Assembly (NCBI RefSeq): GCF_003697815.1
Contig: NZ_RDQG01000005.1
Coordinates: forward strand, 1-64,000
Direction of reading: 5' to 3'
Length of the DNA stretch: 64,000 nucleotides
Source: Halalkalicoccus subterraneus
GTDB lineage: Archaea > Halobacteriota > Halobacteria > Halobacteriales > Halalkalicoccaceae
Shown here: positions 8,374-16,381 of the stretch, in pieces
How the letters are laid out: each line of letters starts with the position of its first letter
Numbering within the stretch: the stretch's first letter is position 1
Translations under genes and position numbers: made by a program
Notes under the pieces: generated by a model
What the model saw: only the letters and a program-made list of their open reading frames with translations
Database searches by the model: none
What the model was told of the DNA's origin: nothing

Positions 8374-9060
8374 TTAGTTTGGCTTTCGAACCGATTGATC
8401 GGTCTCGTGTTGGGTTTTCGACGCCGAAAGCGCCCGGTCGACGAGGCTGCCGTGGGCCCGTCGAAGTCGTTCGGAAAGTGCCTGGTGGGAGACGTCGAGT
8501 TCCTCGGCGAGTTCTGACATCGTCGTCTCCCGGGGAACCTCGTAGTAGCCCTCGTCCTTGGCCGTCGAGAGGGTTCGGTACTGCGAGTCGGTGAGCCCGA
8601 ACTGCGATTCGTCGTCGTTGTCGAGCCGGTAGATCGAATCGACGGTGAGTTCCAGTCCGTTCTCCTCGCAGAACTCGTAGGTTCGCGACAGCGAGTCGTG
8701 ATCGGGGAACATCACCTGGAGGTGCCACGTATCGCCGCCACAACGGGCCTGCGTGATCGCGCCGTCCTCCTCGAGCAACAGGTGGACGACGAGGTCGACC
8801 TCGTCGACCCAGTTCATACGATAGAAGCGCTCGCCGTCGAACTCGGCGAGCGTTGTGAACGCCTCGACGGAGGGGTCCTCGGACAACGCCGCCTCGAACG
8901 CTTCGAACTCGCCGGCCTGCACCCAGACGAAGGGGATGGCAGAATCGGCCTCCTGTGCGGCAAAGCGCTCGATCTCGACGTACAGATCCGAGACCCGAGC
9001 GAAGGTAGTTCCCAGAGCGAACTGCTCTATGGGTACCTGGAAATCGGTGATCGTCGCCAT
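8374..9060 (-). CDS. bacterio-opsin-activator-type HTH regulator (HTH_10)
   Basis: The 228-residue protein has an N-terminal domain of about 150 residues (ITDFQVPIEQFALGTTF, RFYRMNWVDEVDLVVHLL) and a C-terminal HTH_10 domain (LTDSQYRTLSTAKDEGYYEVPR, then ELAEELDVSHQALSERLRRAHGSLV). This is the layout of Bat-family transcription regulators, which are expanded in haloarchaea. The HTH recognises DNA; the ligand or stimulus sensed by the N-terminal domain is unknown. The target genes cannot be inferred from context. Confidence 0.88.
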   Translation of the reverse strand: MATITDFQVPIEQFALGTTFARVSDLYVEIERFAAQEADSAIPFVWVQAGEFEAFEAALSEDPSVEAFTTLAEFDGERFYRMNWVDEVDLVVHLLLEEDGAITQARCGGDTWHLQVMFPDHDSLSRTYEFCEENGLELTVDSIYRLDNDDESQFGLTDSQYRTLSTAKDEGYYEVPRETTMSELAEELDVSHQALSERLRRAHGSLVDRALSASKTQHETDQSVRKPN

Positions 9061-9121
9061 GGTTTCCGAAGGTCCTTATCCCAAATAGGGGTTTCTACAC
9101 CGGACGGATGCCGTCCGCAGG

Positions 9122-9874
9122 TTAGAGGTAGCCGCCGTCCCACTCGTCGGGCTTGTTCAGGTTGCCACAGGTCCCACACTCGATGCGGTCCATGCTGTCG
9201 ACGGCCTCGACTATCGACTCGCAGTTCCCACAGTAAAACCCGTACTGCTCGTCGTACTCCTCGTCGGCGTAGGCGACGAAGAAGGGCCCGCTCTCGCCGG
9301 CCAGTTCCTCGCTTCGGTCGATGTGGACGGTCCCGTCGTCGGTCTCGACGGTCTCTTGAGGTTCGCTATCGGTTTCGTCCTCGTCCTCGGTCTCCGATTC
9401 GTTCTCGGCGAAGATATCGACGATGAGGTCCTCGCTTGCGATCTCGATGCGCTCCTGTTCGGCCTTCTCGAAGCCGAAGTACTCGAAGAATCCCTGTCCC
9501 TCGGCGTTGTCGGACAGCTCGCGGGCGCGAACGCTCTCGACGCCCGCCTCGTGGAGACGGTCACGGGCGGCCTCGAACAGCCCCGATCCCATCCCCATCC
9601 CGCGGAACTCGGTTGCGACGTGTAGCCAGTGGAGGGTCCCCTTCTCCCCGTTGATCTCGGCCTCGACGAACCCACCGACGTGGCCTTCGTCCTTCGCGAC
9701 GAGCAACACGCTCTCCTCGTTTTCGATCAGGTCGGCCAGCCGGTCGGGGTTGAACTGATCGTTGAGGATCCCCTCGATCGCATCGGGACTGAGTGCATAT
9801 GAGGCCTCCATTGAGCGCCGTGCGACGTCCTTGACCGTCTCGACGTCCTCCTCCGTGGCGTCCGTGATCTCCAT
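9122..9874 (-). CDS. GNAT acetyltransferase with C-terminal zinc-ribbon domain
   Basis: Residues 1 to about 150 form a GNAT fold with the acetyl-CoA loop LHVATEFRGMGMGSGLFEAARDRL and the closing GQGFFEYFGFEKAEQERIE. An acidic linker (ESETEDEDETDSEPQ) leads to a C-terminal domain of about 70 residues with two CxxC pairs, CGNCESIVEAVDSMDRIECGTCG, which should bind zinc (a haloarchaeal domain, probably DUF5816). The first domain would transfer an acetyl group to an amine or a protein. The substrate is unknown. Confidence 0.85.
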   Translation of the reverse strand: MEITDATEEDVETVKDVARRSMEASYALSPDAIEGILNDQFNPDRLADLIENEESVLLVAKDEGHVGGFVEAEINGEKGTLHWLHVATEFRGMGMGSGLFEAARDRLHEAGVESVRARELSDNAEGQGFFEYFGFEKAEQERIEIASEDLIVDIFAENESETEDEDETDSEPQETVETDDGTVHIDRSEELAGESGPFFVAYADEEYDEQYGFYCGNCESIVEAVDSMDRIECGTCGNLNKPDEWDGGYL

Positions 9875-9937
9875 ACCACCCCTTCGACACCCGACCGGAT
9901 AAAAGGGCCACCCGGCGGCAGTCCGTTCCGACTTTCC

Positions 9938-10549
9938 TTATCCGTCAGGGTACTTCGGCTCGCGCCGTTCGGCGCGTTCGAGCGCGCGCTCGATCACTGT
10001 CCGGACGTCGCCATGGAACTCCCCGCCGTGGCCCGCGTACATGTCCTCGACGTCCTCGGGGAGTCGATCGAGGATCCGACGGACGCTCTCGATCAGCTCC
10101 TCCCGGGACTGGCCGGTCATGTCGGTGCGCCCGAAGCTACCGTCATCGAACGCGCCGTCGTCGTGAACGACGACGTCGCCGCTGTAGATCGTCGACTCGC
10201 TCACGAACGCGAGGTGGTCGTCGGCGTGGCCCGGCGTGTAGATCGCCTCGCAGGTCTCGTCGCCGATCCGCACGGTATCGCCGTCCGCGAGTTCGTGCGT
10301 TCGACGGGGGTGGTCGGCGTACGCATAGCAGTCGGGATCGAACGCTTTAAGCACCGCATCGAGCTGCTCGACGTGATCGCCGTGTTGGTGGGTGAGAACG
10401 ACCCGATCGAGGTCCTCGACGCGTTCTTCGATCGCGTCGACGACCCCCGGTACGGTGCCGGCGTCGATAAGCGTCGTCTCCTCGCCGGTGACCAGAAAGA
10501 CGTTACAGGTGAACGTTTCGGCGTCGGCGGTCAGGTTGTAAACGGCCAT
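9938..10549 (-). CDS. metallo-beta-lactamase-fold hydrolase
   Basis: This 203-residue protein of the glyoxalase-II-like MBL group has THQHGDHVEQL (His-x-His-x-Asp-His) near residues 53-60, YTPGHADDH near 107 and SGDVVVHDD near 124, and AGHGGEF near the end. These provide the two-metal centre. It probably hydrolyses a thioester or a similar small substrate in the cytoplasm; the natural substrate cannot be assigned. It is divergent from the DUF5786 gene, with 124 bp between them. Confidence 0.9.
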   Translation of the reverse strand: MAVYNLTADAETFTCNVFLVTGEETTLIDAGTVPGVVDAIEERVEDLDRVVLTHQHGDHVEQLDAVLKAFDPDCYAYADHPRRTHELADGDTVRIGDETCEAIYTPGHADDHLAFVSESTIYSGDVVVHDDGAFDDGSFGRTDMTGQSREELIESVRRILDRLPEDVEDMYAGHGGEFHGDVRTVIERALERAERREPKYPDG

Positions 10550-10673
10550 GCCGGTATCTCGGCGGCCGGTCGTATAAGGGTTGTACCGCGTATCGACGGT
10601 CGCGGTGTTTCCGCGGTCGGGGATCTTCCAGCGGCGTAGATTTTTAGTGAACGGCTACACTATATGATCCTGT

Positions 10674-10850
10674 ATGGGCTTTGGGAGCTACGATGAATCC
10701 GAACAGGAGAACCAGGACTACGACACCGACTTCGAAGACGACGACGGTGTCGACACGAACGAACACACCCACGACGGTGCGATGACGTTCGACAACGGCG
10801 CCTCGAACGACGAGCTCATCTCGCAGCTCGAAGAGATCAAAGAGGAGTGA
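10674..10850 (+). CDS. small acidic haloarchaeal protein (DUF5786-like)
   Basis: This 58-residue protein is MGFGSYDESEQENQDYDTD at the start and ends in ASNDELISQLEEIKEE. The GSYDESEQENQ opening and the SNDEL..L..IK ending match a conserved haloarchaeal family that I recall as DUF5786. A TATA-like TTTTTAG at 10641-10647 lies about 30 nt upstream, so the mRNA is probably leaderless. Its TGA overlaps the GTG start of the DUF99 gene (GTGA), so the two are translationally coupled. The function is unknown. Confidence 0.88.
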   Translation: MGFGSYDESEQENQDYDTDFEDDDGVDTNEHTHDGAMTFDNGASNDELISQLEEIKEE

Positions 10851-11419
10851 GGTCCGGGAGCCGGGTGCTTGGCATCGCCGAGTCCTACCGCGGCGAGCGC
10901 TCGTCCGGCGATCCGAGCACGTTGGCCGGTGCAGTCGTGCGCGCGGATCGGGTCGTCGACGGTTTCGTTTTCGGTTCGCTCACCGTCGGCGGTCTCGATG
11001 GATGCGACGCCGTTTGCGAGCTTTGCTTCGAACTCGACCGCCAGGACGTTCAGTACCTCCTGCTCGCGGGAATCGCCCCCGCGTGGTTCAACCTCGTCGA
11101 TCTACACGAACTCACAGAGCGGGTCGACCGCCCCGTCTGTGCGGTGAGTTTCGAGGAGAGTGCAGGCCTCGAAACGCCCCTCCGAGAGGCCTTTTCGGAC
11201 GACGCGCTCGAATGCCGGCTCGCGATCTACGAGCGTCAACCGCCGCGTGAGCGTATCGAGGTGAACGACGAAGCATTGTTCTGGCGGGGCGTCGGCCTCG
11301 ATTCCGGAGAGGCCCGCGAGCTTCTGCGGGCGCTGACGCCCGAGGGCGGGCGGCCCGAGCCGCTGCGGGTCGCACGGCTGGCCGCACGGGCGGCAGACCG
11401 GTTCCGAGAGGATTTGTAG
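10847..11419 (+). CDS. DUF99 (UPF0215) family protein
   Basis: This 190-residue protein starts with GTG in the GTGA overlap with the upstream gene. It has the DUF99 pattern: RVLGIAESY at the N-terminus, DRVVDGFVFGSLTVGGLDGCDAV, then YLLLAGIAPAWFNLVDL and VCAVSFEE. Archaeal DUF99 proteins have been proposed to act in DNA repair as endonucleases distantly related to the endonuclease V fold. A uracil-DNA glycosylase follows 21 nt downstream, which fits a repair theme. The enzymatic role remains inferred from family and context. Confidence 0.85.
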   Translation: MRSGSRVLGIAESYRGERSSGDPSTLAGAVVRADRVVDGFVFGSLTVGGLDGCDAVCELCFELDRQDVQYLLLAGIAPAWFNLVDLHELTERVDRPVCAVSFEESAGLETPLREAFSDDALECRLAIYERQPPRERIEVNDEALFWRGVGLDSGEARELLRALTPEGGRPEPLRVARLAARAADRFREDL

Positions 11420-11440
11420 GCGGCCGTCGAAACGGCGGCC

Positions 11441-12031
11441 ATGGAGAACATGGACGGACCCCGCGTGACCCACTGCGAGCGCTGTCCCGCGCTCGTCGAA
11501 TCCCGTTCGCGGATCGTCAACGGGGTCGGCCCGGAGGACACCGATCTGCTGATCGTCGGGGAAGGGCCGGGCGAACAGGAAGACAGCGAGGGAGAGCCCT
11601 TTGTCGGCCGGAGCGGGGCCGAACTCGACGAAAAGCTGGGCCAGTTCGGAATCGCCCGCGAGGACGTCCGGATCACCAACTGCGTGCGCTGTCGGCCGCC
11701 GGAGAACCGTGATCCGACCAAGGAGGAACTCGGGAACTGTCGGGGCTACCTCGAACACGAGATCGAACTGGTCGATCCCGAGCTCGTCATGACCGTCGGG
11801 AAGGTGCCGACCGAACACCTCTTGAAACGCGACGTGGCGGTGACGAAGGAGGCCGGGTCGGTCGAGGACTGCCGGATCGGCGGCGAGTCGAGGACAGTCC
11901 TCATCAGCGTTCATCCCGCCGCAATGCTCTACGACCGCTCGCAGGAGGCGACCTTCGAGTCGACGATCGAGGAGGCCGCGGCACTGATCGGGGCGGGCGG
12001 GAACGACCAGTCCCGACTGGACTCGTTTTAA
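11441..12031 (+). CDS. family 4 uracil-DNA glycosylase (4Fe-4S)
   Basis: The 196-residue protein has the family 4 motif GEGPGEQEDSEGEPFVGRSG near residues 40-60 and SVHPAAML near the C-terminus. Cys pairs HCERC and NCVRC, part of the conserved set, hold the 4Fe-4S cluster. It removes uracil from deaminated DNA. It follows the DUF99 gene closely in the same direction. The start could be the ATG at 11441 or the one at 11450; both precede the first Cys pair. Confidence 0.92.
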   Translation: MENMDGPRVTHCERCPALVESRSRIVNGVGPEDTDLLIVGEGPGEQEDSEGEPFVGRSGAELDEKLGQFGIAREDVRITNCVRCRPPENRDPTKEELGNCRGYLEHEIELVDPELVMTVGKVPTEHLLKRDVAVTKEAGSVEDCRIGGESRTVLISVHPAAMLYDRSQEATFESTIEEAAALIGAGGNDQSRLDSF

Positions 12032-12080
12032 CACGACGGAAAGTACCTTTAGCGCGAGGGACGTAGGCCGACCCGTGAGC

Positions 12081-12743
12081 ATGAACACGCAGGCGGCCGA
12101 CGCTCCGGAAACGCTCGCGGAGGTCGTCATCGTCGACTACGGGCTGGGGAACCTCCGCAGCGTCACCCGCGGGCTGGAACGGGCAGGCGCCGCAGTCGAG
12201 ATCACCGACGATCCCGAGGACTTCGCCGAGGCCGACGGGATCGTCCTGCCGGGCGTCGGGGCGTTCCGCGAGGGCGTCGAGAACGCCGGGCCGTACCGCG
12301 AGCCGCTTCTAGAGGCTGCAGAGCGGGGCCAGCCAGTATTTGGAATCTGTCTCGGGATGCAGATGCTGCTGACGAATAGTGAAGAAGCCGCCCACGACGG
12401 CGAGGGCGACGTTCGGGGGCTGGACCTGATCCCCGGGACGAACCTCCGGTTCGACCAGGGACAGAAGGTCCCCCACATGGGCTGGAACGAGCTGCACGTC
12501 GAACGTGAGCACCCGCTCGTGGAGGGCGTAGATGGAGAACACGCCTACTTCGTCCACTCGTACTACGCCGAGCCCGAGGATCCTACTAGTGTGGTCGCCA
12601 CCACCGACTACGGAATCGAGTTCCCCGCGGTCGTCGCAAACGAGGCGGGCAACGTCTTCGGGACGCAGTTCCACCCCGAGAAGAGCGGCGAGACGGGCCT
12701 ACAGATCCTGCGCAACTTCGTCGGGATCTGTGCCGAGGAATAG
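12081..12743 (+). CDS. hisH: imidazole glycerol phosphate synthase, glutamine amidotransferase subunit
   Basis: The protein of about 220 residues has the class I amidotransferase signature: IVDYGLGNLRSV, the nucleophile in FGICLGMQML, and the His-Glu pair in TQFHPEKSG. KVPHMGWNEL is specific to HisH. It supplies ammonia from glutamine to HisF, which makes IGP and AICAR in histidine synthesis. An in-frame GTG at 12075 lies 6 nt upstream of the chosen ATG. hisF is not in this window, so histidine genes are dispersed as in other haloarchaea. Confidence 0.94.
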   Translation: MNTQAADAPETLAEVVIVDYGLGNLRSVTRGLERAGAAVEITDDPEDFAEADGIVLPGVGAFREGVENAGPYREPLLEAAERGQPVFGICLGMQMLLTNSEEAAHDGEGDVRGLDLIPGTNLRFDQGQKVPHMGWNELHVEREHPLVEGVDGEHAYFVHSYYAEPEDPTSVVATTDYGIEFPAVVANEAGNVFGTQFHPEKSGETGLQILRNFVGICAEE

Positions 12744-12806
12744 AACATCACCGTCGGGGAAATCGATTCTGCCCATCCGAATAGATAATCAAATGTATCA
12801 TATGGT

Positions 12807-13277
12807 ATGAAACGGAGCCTTCCCTACGTCGGTACGTTCATGTTCCTGCTCATCGGCCTCTACTTCCTCGCCTTTCCCGAGGCGCTTACCGATCCGACCA
12901 CGCTCGTCTCGATGGGCCCGATTACGATCGCGGCGACGCTGCTGATCGTCGGTGCGCTCCGAGATTCAGTTCAGGTAGGGTCGCGAAAGTTCGACTGGAA
13001 CGTCCTCGTCGGCGTCGCGTTCGTGTTACTCGGGGTTTCCGTCGGCGGATCGATGGTTCAAAGCGCCTTCTACGAATCCGGGGTGATGAGGTGGATTCTC
13101 GGGATCTGTGCGATTTTCGGGTGTGGATCGCTCGTCTGGATCGGGCTTCAGACAGCCGTTGACGGCCGCCACGTCGATCTCGATACCGAACCATCGAACG
13201 CCCGGGTAGCCGGGGTCGTGCTGTTCGCAGTCGTGTCGTTTCTCGCCGGTGTGGCCATCTGGTCAATCGTCCTCTAA
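12807..13277 (+). CDS. four-helix membrane protein
   Basis: This 156-residue protein of unknown function has four hydrophobic segments: YVGTFMFLLIGLYFLAF, GPITIAATLLIVGAL, LVGVAFVLLGVSVGGSM with the following WILGICAIFGCGSLVWIGL, and VLFAVVSFLAGVAIWSIVL. No signal peptide cleavage motif or catalytic residue is visible. A second membrane protein with a similar layout begins 58 nt downstream, so the pair may have arisen by duplication. The sequence upstream (TAATCAAATGTATCATATGGT) is AT-rich and could hold the promoter. Confidence 0.72.
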   Translation: MKRSLPYVGTFMFLLIGLYFLAFPEALTDPTTLVSMGPITIAATLLIVGALRDSVQVGSRKFDWNVLVGVAFVLLGVSVGGSMVQSAFYESGVMRWILGICAIFGCGSLVWIGLQTAVDGRHVDLDTEPSNARVAGVVLFAVVSFLAGVAIWSIVL

Positions 13278-13335
13278 GGCGGCGTGGGAGTCGACTGGCC
13301 GGCACTGTTATTATATTTCGACTGAATCAGTAGCC

Positions 13336-13722
13336 ATGCGGAAGTTCCCCACCGGATTCGGCATCGTCCTGCTCACTCTCTTCGCTATCTTTGTGATCTG
13401 GGGCGGGTGGCCGTCGGATCCAGCAGCGCTCGTACAGCTCCTCACGTTCGTGCTCGCCGGTGCACTGCTTCTCGTTGGTGGCGTAATCGACGCGTTTTCG
13501 ATTGACGATCGTACGGTCCGCTGGTACGTCCCGTTCGGCGTCGGGCTCTCGCTCGTCGGGCTTTCGTTCTCACTCGGCCTCCTCGTTTCCCCGTCGGTCG
13601 ATGGTTCAATTGCACGGACGTTCGTCACGGTACTCGCACTCGTGAACGCCGTCCTGTTCGTCTACATCGGGGCCGATAACGCCCGCGGCAACACCTACGT
13701 GAACGCGCTGAAACCGCAATAA
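13336..13722 (+). CDS. four-helix membrane protein, similar in layout to its neighbour
   Basis: This 128-residue protein has four hydrophobic segments (FGIVLLTLFAIFVIWGGW, LLTFVLAGALLLVGGVIDAF, VPFGVGLSLVGLSFSLGLLV and TFVTVLALVNAVLFVYIGADN). The ATG at 13336 is chosen because the upstream frame is polar and overlaps the end of the preceding gene. TATTATATTTC at 13310-13320, about 20 nt upstream, could be the TATA element. No known family is recognised. Confidence 0.7.
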   Translation: MRKFPTGFGIVLLTLFAIFVIWGGWPSDPAALVQLLTFVLAGALLLVGGVIDAFSIDDRTVRWYVPFGVGLSLVGLSFSLGLLVSPSVDGSIARTFVTVLALVNAVLFVYIGADNARGNTYVNALKPQ

Positions 13723-13734
13723 TCCGGATACTAA

Positions 13735-14517
13735 CTACCCGTCACGCTCGCCGTGGATCTCGACGGGATCGCCGATCACTATTCCCCCGACTTCTACAAC
13801 ATGAGTATTAACCATCAGTCGGAACGGGTGGTCGAACCGGTCCGAATCGGTCCACTCCGGTAGGGTCTCGCGGCGTTTCTCGATGAAACGCTTCCGAAAC
13901 GCTTCGAGTTCCTCGCCGGTGTCGGGATCGCGCGAGGGGACCACACAGCGCTGACAGGGGTTGACACCCGCGAGGCGGATACTCCCGATGGAGAAGTCGA
14001 CGACCCGGCCGTGATCCGAGAACAGGCGGTCCTCCCAGAAGGCCGGCACGCCCTCGATCTCGAGGTTCGCACGAAAGCGCCGCCGAACGCTCTCCATACC
14101 GAGGTCGAACCACGAGGCGACTTCCTCGACCGTCGCGGTACTGATGACCGTCGGGCCGGGGATCTCGGTGTCGTCGGGCATCCCGGTCTCGTCACGGATC
14201 AGCTCGATGGGGTTGTCGAAATGCTCCGAGAGGCGCTCGGCGAGTCCTTCGCGATCGGCCCCGTCCTCCAGTGCGAACTCGTGGGAACCGTCCCCGTCGC
14301 TCGCGAGGCGGACCCGATCGGAGCCGTCGTATTCCGTGTGTAGACGGTGAACCGCCGGGGTCCGCTTGCCGTTGACGTACTCTCCCTCGCCGTCGACCAT
14401 CGCGTAGCGTCTGTCGCCCGCGATAGGTCCCGAAGAAGTGATCTCGGCACGCTCGGGCTCGAAGGCGTCGAGGGATTTGATCGAGAACAGCGAGATCCGC
14501 GCGAGCCGTGGGTTCAT
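13735..14517 (-). CDS. MOSC-domain protein (molybdenum cofactor sulfurase C-terminal type)
   Basis: This protein of about 260 residues combines a MOSC N-terminal barrel (MNPRLARISLFSIKSLDAFEP, GDRRYAMVDGEGEYVNGKRTP) with a MOSC domain. The conserved Cys motif is GVNPCQRCVVPSRDPDTGE. MOSC proteins handle sulfur for, or bind, the molybdenum cofactor and take part in N-hydroxylated compound reduction or metal-sulfur assembly. The start MNPRLARI was chosen; the in-frame upstream extension is Arg/Pro-rich and unlike haloarchaeal protein. Confidence 0.88.
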   Translation of the reverse strand: MNPRLARISLFSIKSLDAFEPERAEITSSGPIAGDRRYAMVDGEGEYVNGKRTPAVHRLHTEYDGSDRVRLASDGDGSHEFALEDGADREGLAERLSEHFDNPIELIRDETGMPDDTEIPGPTVISTATVEEVASWFDLGMESVRRRFRANLEIEGVPAFWEDRLFSDHGRVVDFSIGSIRLAGVNPCQRCVVPSRDPDTGEELEAFRKRFIEKRRETLPEWTDSDRFDHPFRLMVNTHVVEVGGIVIGDPVEIHGERDG

Positions 14518-14723
14518 GTCGGGGACTGAACGCGAGGGGGTTTCGGTGTATCGACTGCCGTGGGGGCGGTCACGGTACGGCGGCCGACGCGAGGGCGGTC
14601 GCCAACTCGGCGACCGCATAAGCGGGGCGGGGAAGGGCTGGCGTTCCCGGAAGCGGCGCGTGATCAGGCGCCGCGACTAGGCGGTACCTGGTCGGAAATG
14701 AAAAGCGCGACCAATCGCTGTCC

Positions 14724-14776
14724 CGAGAAACGCAGCTGCGTTTCTCGTGGACCCGAAAATTGCTTTGCAATTTTCG
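14724..14776. repeat. two tandem inverted repeats (hairpin pair)
   Basis: A perfect 24-bp palindrome (half-site CGAGAAACGCAG) spans 14724-14747. Six bases later comes a second inverted repeat at 14754-14776, with arms CGAAAATTGC and GCAATTTTCG around a TTT loop. They lie in the 283-bp gap between two minus-strand genes, just after the 3' end of nothing on the plus strand, and upstream of the SWIM gene only if read from the MOSC side. They could be a transcription or processing structure or a small mobile palindromic repeat. A comparable pair is at 20413-20461. The rest of the gap shows no gene. Confidence 0.75.
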
Positions 14777-14800
14777 ACTGCCAAGCGATTACGAGGGCCT

Positions 14801-15151
14801 TCAGAGGAAGCTCCGGACCTCGGAGTACCACATGTCGTGTTCGTCGACCCTCCCGGTGGCTTCGGCGATCACCACCCCGAGCGCGTGCCAACAGCGCTCG
14901 CTTGGGTCCTCAGAGTCGAGGTTGTACTCGCTGTCCTTGCAGGTACAACCCCCATCCTCGACGACGTACTCCTCGTCGTGGCCGACGACGACGGTGAAAT
15001 CGCGGTACTGCTTGATCCGTCCCTCGGTGACGGCCTCGATGGCCCGCACCCCCCGGTCGCCGTGAACCTCGATGATCCGCTCGGCTACCGGGCCGGTGAT
15101 CGCCCCGGTTTCAGCGAGTTCCTCGCGCCACGCACCGACCGGATCGGACAC
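14801..15151 (-). CDS. SWIM zinc-finger protein
   Basis: This 116-residue protein has a C-terminal SWIM finger, [21 protein letters not shown] (Cys-x-Cys...Cys-x-His), at about residues 69-89. It is preceded by a region that looks like a small RNA/DNA-binding fold ([23 protein letters not shown]). SWIM domains bind DNA or proteins, and small stand-alone members are frequent in haloarchaea. It is divergent from trm1 with about 90 bp between the starts. The partner is unknown. Confidence 0.83.
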   Translation of the reverse strand: MSDPVGAWREELAETGAITGPVAERIIEVHGDRGVRAIEAVTEGRIKQYRDFTVVVGHDEEYVVEDGGCTCKDSEYNLDSEDPSERCWHALGVVIAEATGRVDEHDMWYSEVRSFL

Positions 15152-15240
15152 ACCGGGGGTTGGAACGGGGGTGGCTAAACCGGTTCGGTTCCGGCCGGGG
15201 ATCGCATGGCTTTTCCCCCGCTCGCCACCGACGGAGAGCC

Positions 15241-16341
15241 ATGCGCGTACGCGAGGGCGGGGTCGAGATCCACACTGGAGAAGCGTTTTACAACCCGGAT
15301 CAGGAGTTGAATCGCGACCTGACGATCGCCGCCCTCCGCGCGTACCGTGACCGAGAACCCCGGGCCGAGCGGTATCTCGACGCGATGAGCGCGTCCGGTA
15401 TCCGGGGAGTGCGGGCCGCCGCGGACGGCTGGGACGCGACGCTGTGTGATTACAAGACCGAGAACGCCGCGCTCTGTCGGGAGAACCTCGAACACAACGA
15501 CCTCAACGGGACGGTGGAAAACCGCGACGCCAACGCCCTGCTTCACGAGGGGCTGTTCGACGTGGTCGATCTCGACCCCTACGGCACGCCGATCCCCTTC
15601 GCGGACGCCGCCTTCGCGAACGCCCGCAACCTCGTCTGTGTGACCGCGACCGACACCGCCCCGCTCTGTGGCGCGCACTTCGAGAGCGGCGTCAGGAAGT
15701 ACAGCGCCGTCCCCCAGAACACCGATTATCACTCCGAGATGGGGTTGCGAATCCTGCTGTCGGCGCTCGCTCGCACCGCCGCACGTTACGACGTCGGAGT
15801 CGTCCCGATCTTCAGTCACGTCACCCGCCACTACGTGCGAACCTACCTCGATCTGGAACACAGCGCGACCGATGGCAACGCGGCGATCGAGCAATTGGGG
15901 TATCTCGATCACTGCGAGGACTGTCTCCATCGCGAGGTCACGGAGGGGCTGATCGCCGACCCGTGGGATGGTTGCCCGCTATGTGACTCAAACCGAACAC
16001 TGACGGCGGGGCCGGTCTGGCTGGGGCCGATCCGAAATCGGGAATTCGTCGAGCGAGTGGGCGAACACATCGACGAGGAGTGGGGCAGTGCGAAGCGCGC
16101 TCATCGGCTCGTCGACGCGATCGCCGGCGAACTCGACTACCCGACCCACTACGACCAGCACCGCCTCTGTAAGGAGTGGGGCCGGCCCGCAGAATCGATG
16201 GACGAGTTCCTCGGAGCGCTCCGCGAGGCCGGATACGATGCCGCGCGGGCACACTACCACGGAACCGCGTTCAAAACCGACGCGACCGTCGAGGAGATCC
16301 GGGACGTGGTGATGACGACGGGGGCGGGGGCTTGCGAATGA
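15241..16341 (+). CDS. trm1: tRNA (guanine26-N2)-dimethyltransferase
   Basis: This protein of about 366 residues has the Trm1 motifs [12 protein letters not shown] (SAM-binding) and [12 protein letters not shown] (catalytic Asp-Pro-Tyr), plus a C-terminal zinc-binding region with Cys pairs in DHCEDCLHR and CPLCDS. It methylates G26 of tRNA using SAM. The ATG at 15241 ([19 protein letters not shown]) matches the usual N-terminus, with the conserved FYNP close to the start. The in-frame sequence further upstream looks non-coding. Confidence 0.94.
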   Translation: MRVREGGVEIHTGEAFYNPDQELNRDLTIAALRAYRDREPRAERYLDAMSASGIRGVRAAADGWDATLCDYKTENAALCRENLEHNDLNGTVENRDANALLHEGLFDVVDLDPYGTPIPFADAAFANARNLVCVTATDTAPLCGAHFESGVRKYSAVPQNTDYHSEMGLRILLSALARTAARYDVGVVPIFSHVTRHYVRTYLDLEHSATDGNAAIEQLGYLDHCEDCLHREVTEGLIADPWDGCPLCDSNRTLTAGPVWLGPIRNREFVERVGEHIDEEWGSAKRAHRLVDAIAGELDYPTHYDQHRLCKEWGRPAESMDEFLGALREAGYDAARAHYHGTAFKTDATVEEIRDVVMTTGAGACE

Positions 16342-16381
16342 CATCCCCCGAGTATTTGTATCTGCCCGACCCAATCCCGGT

